From CAZJPS01 sp964548055 (GTDB taxonomy: Bacteria > Patescibacteriota > Gracilibacteria > Peribacterales > Peribacteraceae), in assembly GCA_964548055.1 (NCBI GenBank), contig CAZJPS010000072.1:1-5566 (forward strand): a DNA stretch of 5,566 nucleotides, in the 5' to 3' direction. The notes below the pieces were generated by a model. That model saw only the letters and a program-made list of their open reading frames with translations, was not told the DNA's origin and made no database searches. Every line of letters begins with the position of its first letter. The first letter of the stretch is position 1. The position numbers and the translations under genes were made by a program. This document shows, one piece after another, positions 1 to 5,566 of the stretch.

Positions 1-868
1 AGATATGCTTTTCCTAACGGCAGGTCTTGGTGGTGGAACGGGAACGGGGAGTATTCAGGTGATTGCCGAAGCCGCTCGCAGCATGGGAATCCTTACGGTT
101 GCTGTGGTCACTCGTCCTTTCAGCTTTGAAGGATTCAAGAGAAAGAAACAAGCAGATGAAGCACTGGAAGTGCTGAAGGGAAAAGTGGACACGCTCATCA
201 CCATTCCCAACGATAAGATTCTTTCACTCATTGATAAGACGACGCCACTTACAGAGGCCTTTCAGGTGATTGATGAAGTGCTGAAGCATGCCATCGAAGG
301 TATAAGTAGCCTCATCACCATTCACGGTCTCATCAACGTCGACTTTGCCGACGTGAAAGCCATCATGCAGGATGCAGGAACAGCGCTCATGGGCATAGGT
401 TATGGAACAGGGGACAGCCGTGCCGCTGAAGCTGCTCGGGCAGCTATCGATAGTCCGCTTTTGGAACTCAGCATCCACGGTGCTCAAGGTATTCTTCTCA
501 ATATCACCGGTGGAACCGATCTCTCCATGTTCGAAGTAGACGAAGCTGCTCGTATTGTGACAGAAGCAGCAGCCCCCGAAGCCAATATTATCTTTGGCGC
601 GGTGATTGATGATGCGTTTACGGGCCAAGTGAAATGCACAGTGATTGCGACAGGGTTTTCAGAAAAAGACATTGTGCAGCCGCAAGCCGCAGCAAGCCCT
701 GCACAGCGCACGGTGCAGAATACGTTCAGCCGCCCTCAATCTGCCATGTCTTCCAGGCAGGAGGCACGCACTTCTGCCATTGAGGGGAGTGTGAAATCTA
801 CGGCAATTGATCTCAATGTGGAGGAACTGGAGGTACCGGCGTTTATGCGCAAGCCACTCAGTAAATAA
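1..868 (+). CDS. ftsZ: Cell division GTPase FtsZ, 3' part (5' end outside window)
   Basis: FtsZ is the tubulin-like GTPase that polymerises into the cytoplasmic Z-ring at the division site. The frame is open from the left edge (codon GAT at 2-4, then ATG at 5). That ATG is internal, because it sits just before the tubulin signature, so roughly the first hundred residues are missing. Counting that Met as residue 1: GGGTGTG nucleotide-binding loop at 9-15; TRPFSFEG at 36-43; TIPNDK at 66-71; T7 synergy loop NVDFAD at 111-116, whose acidic residues promote GTP hydrolysis in the neighbouring subunit; SPLLE at 150-154; NITGG at 166-170. The globular domain ends near TVIATGF (212-218). A linker of about 55 Ala/Ser/Gln-rich residues follows, then the C-terminal peptide EVPAFMRKPLSK, which matches the anchor-binding tail that contacts FtsA or SepF-type proteins. 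The segment after the P-loop-like signature reads SIQV where most FtsZ have AAPV, a mild divergence. The gene ends in TAA and converges on dut. Confidence 0.97.
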   Translation, partial: DMLFLTAGLGGGTGTGSIQVIAEAARSMGILTVAVVTRPFSFEGFKRKKQADEALEVLKGKVDTLITIPNDKILSLIDKTTPLTEAFQVIDEVLKHAIEGISSLITIHGLINVDFADVKAIMQDAGTALMGIGYGTGDSRAAEAARAAIDSPLLELSIHGAQGILLNITGGTDLSMFEVDEAARIVTEAAAPEANIIFGAVIDDAFTGQVKCTVIATGFSEKDIVQPQAAASPAQRTVQNTFSRPQSAMSSRQEARTSAIEGSVKSTAIDLNVEELEVPAFMRKPLSK

Positions 869-874
869 GAGATT

Positions 875-967
875 AAAGGGAAGAAAGGGATTGAAGGGAT
901 AACAAAAGCACGCCCTTCTCCCTTTTTTCCATATCCCTTGTATCTCTTCACTCTCTTCAATCCCTTG
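875..967. repeat. Degenerate 9-base tandem repeat in two inverted blocks
   Basis: On the + strand three consecutive 9-mers begin at 875, 884 and 893: AAAGGGAAG, AAAGGGATT, GAAGGGATA. On the minus strand four consecutive 9-mers run down from 967, 958, 949 and 940: CAAGGGATT, GAAGAGAGT, GAAGAGATA, CAAGGGATA. The shared unit is roughly SAAGRGATW. The blocks are inverted relative to each other and include a perfect 12-base inverted repeat, AAGGGATTGAAG at 885-896 against 955-966, which extends to 15 pairs with one wobble. The array occupies nearly the whole convergent gap and overlaps the terminator hairpin. No protein-coding role is apparent. Confidence 0.7.
879..930. terminator. Probable bidirectional terminator hairpin between ftsZ and dut
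   Basis: Bases 879-890 and 893-898 can pair with 913-930, giving a stem of about 18 base pairs with one G-U pair and a two-base TT bulge, around a 14-base loop (899-912). The inner stem GAAGGG/CCCTTC is followed on the + strand by CTCCC and a run of six T (923-928), so a shorter hairpin plus T-run is an alternative form for ftsZ transcripts. On the minus strand the same hairpin is followed by CTTTAATCTCTTATT, only moderately T-rich. The position between two convergent stop codons fits a shared terminator. The folding was worked out by eye, not by energy calculation. Confidence 0.65.
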
Positions 968-973
968 AATCTT

Positions 974-1411
974 TCAAGCATGTGTTCCCGTTGACCCAAA
1001 CCCACCTCTGCTTTCCTTGCCATGCCCCTCCACTTCCTCCCAATCTGCCTTTTCAATCTTCACAAATAATCCTTGAGCGATACGCTCGCCGCGTTCTACG
1101 GTGACAGGTGCAGTGGTAATGTTCTGTACCTGCACCAAAATTTCATCTTTCTCTCCGTGATAGTCCTGATCAATCACCCCAATGCTGTGAGGGCATATCA
1201 GGCCCTTTTTCCGGGGCAAGGACGAGCGCGGAACAATGAGGAGCATATAACCCTCCGGAACCTTCACAATCACATTACCGGGCACTAGCGCGATCTTTCC
1301 AGGTTCCACTGTGGTTGTTTCCCGCGTAATTAAATCGAAACCTACAGCACCGGTGGATTGGTACTGGGGGAGGGGGAGGGAGGTATCGAGGCGTTGGATG
1401 GAGATGTGCAT
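974..1411 (-). CDS. dut: dUTP diphosphatase (trimeric dUTPase)
   Basis: Hydrolyses dUTP to dUMP and pyrophosphate in the cytoplasm, keeping uracil out of DNA and supplying dUMP for thymidylate synthesis. The 145-residue protein has the usual length and all five motifs of the homotrimeric family: motif 1 GAVGFDLI at 21-28; motif 2 PRSSLPRKKGL at 61-71; motif 3 GVIDQDYHGE at 78-87, with the catalytic-water aspartate at 81 and the uracil-pocket tyrosine at 84; motif 4 RGERIAQGLF at 107-116; motif 5 RGGFGSTG at 135-142, the flexible phosphate-binding tail. Compared with E. coli and human enzymes as I remember them, the strand after motif 3 (HGEKDEILVQVQN) has about three extra residues. The start ATG is chosen because MHISIQRLD is the normal beginning of the fold and no earlier start fits. 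No Shine-Dalgarno sequence precedes it. The gene lies 45 bases behind the giant gene on the same strand and ends in TGA beside the convergent repeat array. Confidence 0.96.
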   Translation of the reverse strand: MHISIQRLDTSLPLPQYQSTGAVGFDLITRETTTVEPGKIALVPGNVIVKVPEGYMLLIVPRSSLPRKKGLICPHSIGVIDQDYHGEKDEILVQVQNITTAPVTVERGERIAQGLFVKIEKADWEEVEGHGKESRGGFGSTGTHA

Positions 1412-1440
1412 AGTAAAAACTTATACAAGCAGTATAGGTC
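1412..1440 (-). promoter_or_regulatory. Possible dut promoter with overlapping inverted repeat
   Basis: Read on the minus strand, the gap before dut contains two -10-like hexamers, TATACT (1436-1431) and TATAAG (1425-1420). The second lies only eight bases before the ATG, so a transcript starting at the normal distance would be leaderless or nearly so, which fits the missing ribosome binding site. No good -35 box is seen. The hexamers lie in an imperfect inverted repeat, ACTTATAC (1419-1426) and GTATAGGT (1432-1439), seven of eight matching around a 5-base spacer, followed on the minus strand by TTTTT. It could be an operator, a weak hairpin or chance. A second weak hairpin at 1440-1461 overlaps the giant gene's stop codon. 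Confidence 0.3.
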
Positions 1441-1456
1441 TTATCTTCCTAAGAAG

Positions 1457-4400
1457 CTAAGAAGCTGGAGTGGCAGTGATATCCGTTGATACAATGCCTT
1501 CCCTATACATTTCCTTCCATAGCGCGACTCCAAAAGGAAATTTTTTCTGTACAGAAGAACGCACAGTATCTTCAGTGATAAGTTTACGTTTCACTAATTC
1601 CATAATAATTTTCTTATTCTTATCATTTAAGTATTGGAGTTCCATAAGTTTGTTGTTATTTGCATGAGTCCATGTACCTACGACTACTGTGTGCATTTTT
1701 TGCTGTGTTTCTTGTATGAAATTTGCCAACTCCTTTTCTAATCCTGGTAAATTAAGTTTATCATATCGATACGAAAGTTGTTCTAGGAAGTACTTAGCTT
1801 TCACGTCATTTGTAAGGTCACCAGTCGTAGTGATACCACAAATTGTTTGGAATCCGTTAATACCCATGAGTACTACTTCTGATCCTCCATTTCCATGAGC
1901 ATTATAGAAGTCATCATCTGCGTCACTTGGCTTGATACTTGTCTTGGTAGCAGCAATTTTATTGCGATAAGCATTGTAGCGGTCATTGTAAATACTAATT
2001 TTGCGATTCCAGCCTTCTTCCTCCCCTACAGTTTGTGAAGCAAGTATTTTTGCGACAACTCTGTTCAGCTGGGGTTGAGAGAAAGGAAATTTACCACTCT
2101 CTGCCTGAGCAGCAATGACATCTTTTTCAACAAGTGAAATTGTTTTGGCAAGTGTTCCTGCTTCCTCGAACGGTAATTTACCCTTTTGGTATGCGGCAAG
2201 ATCATGTCTATCTAATTTGAAGAATGTTGTGAGCCAGACAGGGCTGACAATACCAATATTTCCCAGTTTATCCATTAAACCTTTAGGGAAATACATTTTA
2301 GCTTTCTCATCGTGCTTTAGAAAATCCATGATAATGGTACACAGCCAGGCTGATGTTTCGCCTGTTTTTCCTTTTTCGATAGCCCTTTCAACAATACCGA
2401 AAATAGCCCAATAATTATAGCGCTTCATTTCGTCGTAGAGTACTTCCATCATTGGAGGAATATCTGGATAGTTATTAACACGACTCTTGCCTCTATCAAT
2501 TTCGCTTGATTCACCTTTACTTTGCTGCTGCTCCAAATCGCGTAGATATTCATCACGCCGTTTGGGCGTCCAGTTGGCAGGGAGATTGACGCCAATTTCT
2601 AGGTTGTAGTCACCGAATACAATGCGATTTTCCGTATCAAGATCATATAGCCATCCTTTACTTGCCATATATTCAAGGGTTCCACGGAAACGGTTAGGGT
2701 CTTTTCTGGTCGCAAGCAAAATTCCGTGGTGTGGATTGATACAGTGATCAAAGTCTGCAAGATCATGTTCCAAATGTTTTTTAAATTCATCCTTCGTTTC
2801 ATCATTTTTATGATCTAAGTCCATTTCCAATGTGATTTGTGCTCGCTCACTATAAGAGCCACCAACGGTGGCTACCATATCACCAATGTTCTTCGACAGT
2901 TTACTTACTTTCAACTGTGTCCACTGTCCCCATGCTTTTTTGTAGGATTCAAAAACAGTTTGTATGCTTTCGATAAAGTGATTAATGCTATATATTTCCA
3001 GGCTAAATGTAGAAATCCCTTTTCTTTTTTCGGTAGCTATATGATGTTTTTCAAGTTCTTCAGCATACTTGTTAATTTTATCTAGAGATGATTCCCAATT
3101 TGCAACCTTTTTTTCCATCCCCTTCAAAATTTCCTGACCGCCAATAGATTTTGCCATGTTTATTTTGGCATCTTTATTTGCTGCAAGCCATTGATCCTGC
3201 GGACAGTTTAACTTAGCAAGCTCTATTAAACTTTCAAACGAATTATCACCAGTAGCAAATACTTCCGCTTTTTCAATAAACGTATTTGGATCAATTTTGC
3301 CTTGTTCCCAATCTTCAATGAGCTCTGCTGCCCTTCCCCAATCTTGCAAGACTACTAGTCCTTTAGCTAATTCTTCTGAGTTGTGATGTGCAATTTTTGT
3401 AAGTTCATCTTTTGATTTAGGATCCCCATATATTGCCACCAATTCACGAACTTTTGCTAAATCTTCCATACCACTATGCATTTTCTTTTTAACATCTCCA
3501 AATATATGAGCGAGAGTATGTCCATCTATGCGCTCTTCAGCTTTCTCTTTTTGTGTATCAGTCACTTCCTCTTCCTGATGTGTTGAGTCTGCAGTCCCGC
3601 CTGAAGCGCGAATGCCTTCTGGTCCGCCGGACTCTTCTGCTTCTTTTGCGATATATCCCTGTGCCTGCTGTATTCGCTCCTCAATCTGTGCTTGTGTAAA
3701 TTGTGGAGGCAGTGTGATGGTTTTGTCTAACAAGTAAAACATGCAAATTTCTTCTAGGTGTGTGAATGTGCCAAGGTCTCGTCCTGCACGGTAATCTGCA
3801 TGACGGTTAAGAAGTTCTTCCCACAAAGCGAGCGTATCTGTTCCATACAAACGATAGCGCTCAGAAATATTATTGCCTGTTGAAAGGCTCAGAAGCATCT
3901 TTTGGATAAGCGCTGTGTGCTCTGAGCGTTCGCGAATGCGCTGCATTTCGCTCATAACAGATTTCATTACATATCGATCCTTTGCATCTTGTAACAGCGA
4001 GGATAGAGATTTTTCGGTTTTGCTTAATGGAAGAGGCATCTGTATACCTGAGCGAGCCTTTTCATGACGCACAAGAAGTTTGCCTATAATGAGAGCGCGT
4101 CTACCACCACACCACTCATATTGTTCTTTTAAGGCAGGGTCGCTTCCTATTGAATCTAGTATTCTCCCAACCTCAGATGGATTTTGGAAATAGCTAGCTG
4201 GTGCACTTCCTTCAATTTCTGCAGCAAATGCGTGAAGCATTTCTTGTGATTTCAATGTAGGAGAACGATCAAGAAGAGCAAAAATTGCCTCTTCATGATT
4301 TGTTGTATTGCCACCTACTGCACCTGGAGCTAACTCCTCAGGTTTCGTACGGTAAAGCAGATAACGATGTGCGAGCGCTTCGTGCAGTTCTTTTCCTACT

Positions 4401-5290
4401 TTTCCGCGATAGACACTTTCATCGGAAACATGAGAGAGATGTGCCAAAAAAGATTCGTATCGGTCCTGATCTTGATAGAAACCTTTGTACAAAAGTGGTT
4501 CCAGATACTGCTCAACAGCAAACAAAATTGCATGACCTTTTTCATGTTGAAGTACGTCACGACGCTCTTGTTCACTGAGCGATGGATCTATAAAAATTGT
4601 GTTGGTAGTACGGTCAAAGTACCCGCGGAGCTTTTTAGGCTTATTTTCTTCAGGTAACTTTTTTACCCAGTCAGGTTCTACACCCGGCTGCATAAATTCA
4701 ATAGTGATATCGTTCTCAATTTTTCGCATTTGCCAGCTAAATTCCACAAGCTTATTAATATCTTTCATGACCTTCGTGCGGATAGCTTGCAGTTCACCTG
4801 CTGTGTTCCCAGTGCTTATCCTTTCCAGACGTTGCTCTAGTAAAGATTCAATATCAGTCCGCTTTTTTTGTACTACATCAACAAGTGATAAAACTTTCTT
4901 TTCTCCAGAAATCTCAGGCATCAGATACTGCGCGGCTGTGTGCTCCGTAACCGTTGGCATTGATAAAATAGTGCCAACAACTGCGTCTAGCTTTGTATGA
5001 ATGTCAGTGCGTATTGCATCAATATCTCGCTGTACTCGTCCGCTATTAATGTAACGCGCATCCGCAGCTGTTGGATGCATGATATCAATGATTCGATCCT
5101 TCATTTCTTCCTGTTTCATAGGCACGGCGTCTACAGGTTGTTTTTCAGGAACGGCAGCAGGTACATTCTGTGGATCTTTTTCGGGTTTTCCAGGATTACT
5201 ACCTGTGCTTCCAGCAAAAAAGATCTCCCTCCGCTCCCGGAGGGGAGAGTGGTTTTGGGCTAAGCGGACAGCGGTGAGGCGGTCCAACAT
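1457..5290 (-). CDS. Giant uncharacterised protein with HExxH metallopeptidase-like domain
   Basis: This is an uninterrupted frame of 1277 codons ending in TAG; I do not recognise the full-length family. No signal peptide or membrane segment is visible, so a cytoplasmic location is inferred. Residues 1-60 are Pro/Lys-rich and probably disordered. Residues 140-195 are helical and charged, possibly coiled coil. Residues 222-315 look like a zinc-peptidase core: GYFDRTTNTIFIDPSLSEQE leading into HEKGH at 249-253, then KELHEALAHRYLL around 300-312, where Glu304 could be the third ligand. This order resembles ImmA/IrrE (DUF955) peptidases, though the 51-residue spacing is longer. Residues 548-590 form an acidic Gly/Glu/Thr linker. 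The C-terminal half is alpha-rich with a charged helix at 720-760 and a His/Cys cluster at 842-855. GC content is well below ftsZ and dut in sampled rows. The start follows the upstream TAG by one base without a ribosome binding site; Met58 or Met64 are alternative starts. Coding is near certain, the peptidase role is inference. Confidence 0.9.
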   Translation of the reverse strand: MLDRLTAVRLAQNHSPLRERREIFFAGSTGSNPGKPEKDPQNVPAAVPEKQPVDAVPMKQEEMKDRIIDIMHPTAADARYINSGRVQRDIDAIRTDIHTKLDAVVGTILSMPTVTEHTAAQYLMPEISGEKKVLSLVDVVQKKRTDIESLLEQRLERISTGNTAGELQAIRTKVMKDINKLVEFSWQMRKIENDITIEFMQPGVEPDWVKKLPEENKPKKLRGYFDRTTNTIFIDPSLSEQERRDVLQHEKGHAILFAVEQYLEPLLYKGFYQDQDRYESFLAHLSHVSDESVYRGKVGKELHEALAHRYLLYRTKPEELAPGAVGGNTTNHEEAIFALLDRSPTLKSQEMLHAFAAEIEGSAPASYFQNPSEVGRILDSIGSDPALKEQYEWCGGRRALIIGKLLVRHEKARSGIQMPLPLSKTEKSLSSLLQDAKDRYVMKSVMSEMQRIRERSEHTALIQKMLLSLSTGNNISERYRLYGTDTLALWEELLNRHADYRAGRDLGTFTHLEEICMFYLLDKTITLPPQFTQAQIEERIQQAQGYIAKEAEESGGPEGIRASGGTADSTHQEEEVTDTQKEKAEERIDGHTLAHIFGDVKKKMHSGMEDLAKVRELVAIYGDPKSKDELTKIAHHNSEELAKGLVVLQDWGRAAELIEDWEQGKIDPNTFIEKAEVFATGDNSFESLIELAKLNCPQDQWLAANKDAKINMAKSIGGQEILKGMEKKVANWESSLDKINKYAEELEKHHIATEKRKGISTFSLEIYSINHFIESIQTVFESYKKAWGQWTQLKVSKLSKNIGDMVATVGGSYSERAQITLEMDLDHKNDETKDEFKKHLEHDLADFDHCINPHHGILLATRKDPNRFRGTLEYMASKGWLYDLDTENRIVFGDYNLEIGVNLPANWTPKRRDEYLRDLEQQQSKGESSEIDRGKSRVNNYPDIPPMMEVLYDEMKRYNYWAIFGIVERAIEKGKTGETSAWLCTIIMDFLKHDEKAKMYFPKGLMDKLGNIGIVSPVWLTTFFKLDRHDLAAYQKGKLPFEEAGTLAKTISLVEKDVIAAQAESGKFPFSQPQLNRVVAKILASQTVGEEEGWNRKISIYNDRYNAYRNKIAATKTSIKPSDADDDFYNAHGNGGSEVVLMGINGFQTICGITTTGDLTNDVKAKYFLEQLSYRYDKLNLPGLEKELANFIQETQQKMHTVVVGTWTHANNNKLMELQYLNDKNKKIIMELVKRKLITEDTVRSSVQKKFPFGVALWKEMYREGIVSTDITATPAS
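3521..3649 (-). other. Low-complexity acidic linker dividing the giant protein
   Basis: Codons for residues 548-590 are rich in Glu, Gly, Ser, Thr and Lys, with segments such as AEESGGPEGIRASGG and HQEEEVTDTQKEKAEER. It lacks hydrophobic core residues and is likely disordered. It separates the N-terminal peptidase-like half from a C-terminal half of similar size, which suggests two independently folding parts. Confidence 0.6.
4346..4627 (-). other. Predicted zinc-peptidase-like domain in the giant protein
   Basis: This stretch encodes residues 222-315 of the giant protein. HEKGH (codons at 4532-4546) fits HExxH, where two His bind zinc and Glu activates water. The preceding strand-like segment with TNTIFIDPSLSE and the helix ERRDVLQHEKGHAILF match the usual setting of the motif in ImmA/IrrE-type enzymes, where the pattern is a beta strand, a short turn, then a helix reading roughly RxTLAHELGH. 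Glu304 (codon 4379-4381), within HEALAHRYLL, is the best candidate for a third ligand, echoing the EAxxFAxxLL signature of that group. HExxH does occur by chance in long proteins, so the wider context carries most of the weight here. Confidence 0.55.
5216..5247 (-). terminator. Terminator-like hairpin plus T6 inside the start of the giant frame
   Basis: On the minus strand CTCCCCTCC (5247-5239) pairs with GGAGGGAG (5232-5225) with one bulged C around the loop GGGAGC. After ATC comes TTTTTT (5221-5216). That is the layout of an intrinsic terminator acting on transcription of the giant gene's own strand. It lies about 43-75 bases after the ATG at 5290 and would be translated as SPLRERREIFF. It may be an attenuator, or the terminator of the upstream small gene if the giant protein really begins further downstream. 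The pairing was judged by eye. Confidence 0.45.
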
Positions 5291-5291
5291 G

Positions 5292-5566
5292 CTAGAGTTT
5301 AAAGAAGCGAATACAAAAATCCACGAGGCGTTCTTTCTGATCGGGGACGTGGGTGATATATTGGCTTATATAAGCCACAATCTCGGTGGTATCGATGTTG
5401 CTAGTTTGAATGATTATCTCTCTTTGAAGGGGCTTTTTCTTGGTGATGTGGAGTTCGTTATACGTGGGAGTTTTGAAGATCCAGAAGTTTTTGCAGGCAG
5501 ACCATACCGTTAATTCATTTTCAAAACGGACTCCTTCATGTTCCAAACTGATGGTGCGAACAATGG
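5292..5566 (-). CDS. Small conserved protein, C-terminal 90 residues (5' end outside window)
   Basis: The minus-strand frame is open from the right edge to a TAG, giving 90 visible residues. A TTG at 5546 could serve as a start, but the frame continues upstream without a stop (IVRTIS precedes it), so the gene probably begins outside. The pattern is: strand TISLEHEGVRFEN; the aromatic segment CKNFWIFKTP; strands ELHITKKKPLQREIIIQTS; an amphipathic helix TTEIVAYISQYIT; and a final charged helix ending RFFKL. From memory this resembles the soluble C-terminal domain of small two-helix membrane-anchored proteins of unknown function common in Patescibacteria, which carry a similar FKSFWI-like core and end in a short RLxRLxRL-type helix; I could not check this. 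If so, the missing part would hold the membrane helices. The stop is one base before the giant gene's ATG (TAG-C-ATG), suggesting one operon with coupled translation. A complementary frame on the + strand is also open and is the main alternative. Confidence 0.65.
   Translation of the reverse strand, partial: IVRTISLEHEGVRFENELTVWSACKNFWIFKTPTYNELHITKKKPLQREIIIQTSNIDTTEIVAYISQYITHVPDQKERLVDFCIRFFKL

Noticed and set aside
224..711. Two minus-strand frames antisense to ftsZ
   Set aside because: The plus strand here encodes conserved FtsZ motifs; the antisense translations have no recognisable features.
736..1056. Minus-strand frame of 106 codons with a K/R-rich triplet pattern (FKG, LKR, VKR, YKG)
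   Set aside because: It overlaps the 3' ends of both ftsZ and dut in other frames, and its periodic composition is simply the 9-base repeat read in triplets.
1451..1466. Direct repeat AAGAAGCT twice at the end of the giant gene
   Set aside because: Only two 8-base copies, overlapping the stop codon; too short to call an element or a target-site duplication.
2599..2805. Minus-strand 68-codon frame inside the giant gene, considered as a sign of frameshift
   Set aside because: The giant frame stays open through it and keeps sensible protein composition, so no frameshift is needed.
4285..5000. Several plus-strand frames of about 95-133 codons (4285-4578, 4367-4657, 4599-5000)
   Set aside because: They are antisense to a continuous coding frame, overlap each other, and show Cys/Ser/Phe-rich translations typical of shadow frames.
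5079..5513. Plus-strand frame of 144 codons across the start of the giant gene and the small gene
   Set aside because: Its first half lies inside the clearly coding 5' part of the giant gene, and the second half is the codon-register complement of the small minus-strand gene, which fits the operon better. The part from ATG 5289 has fair coding bias, so it is discussed as an alternative.
1..5566. Looked for CRISPR arrays, tRNA or rRNA genes, insertion-sequence ends and transposase motifs
   Set aside because: No regularly spaced repeats beyond the 9-base array, no cloverleaf-like segment and no transposase or integrase motif were seen by eye.

Overview
The window is bacterial and gene-dense. 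Two housekeeping proteins can be named (FtsZ and a trimeric dUTPase). The rest is a very long gene that I cannot assign to a known family, plus the tail of a small gene upstream of it. Several features together suggest a Patescibacteria/CPR-type genome: a divergent FtsZ, a dUTPase with an enlarged motif 3, no clear Shine-Dalgarno sequence at either visible start, and a small conserved protein whose C-terminal pattern I associate with that group. This placement is inference; no taxonomic marker settles it.

Layout: 1-868 (+) is the 3' part of ftsZ, cut by the left edge. 869-973 is a 105-base convergent gap made almost entirely of a 9-base purine-rich unit, in one orientation on the left and inverted on the right, so that the gap folds into a strong hairpin and probably ends transcription from both sides. 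974-1411 (-) is dut, complete with all five motifs. 1412-1456 is a short gap with a possible promoter and a small inverted repeat. 1457-5290 (-) is one uninterrupted gene of 1277 codons. Its N-terminal half carries an HExxH metallopeptidase-like segment resembling the ImmA/IrrE type; an acidic low-complexity linker follows; the C-terminal half is unrecognised. 5292-5566 (-) is the C-terminal part of a small protein that continues past the right edge.

The three minus-strand genes run in one direction (small protein, giant protein, dut), with gaps of 1 base and 45 bases, and face ftsZ head-on. The small gene stops one base before the giant start, which suggests coupled translation. However, a GC-rich hairpin followed by six T lies about 45-75 bases inside the giant reading frame on the coding strand. 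Either the giant gene is attenuated there, or its true start lies downstream and the hairpin is the terminator of the small gene. ftsZ and dut serve general functions (division, nucleotide-pool cleaning) and say little about the giant protein. Its lower GC content and lack of recognisable relatives make it the most interesting object here.
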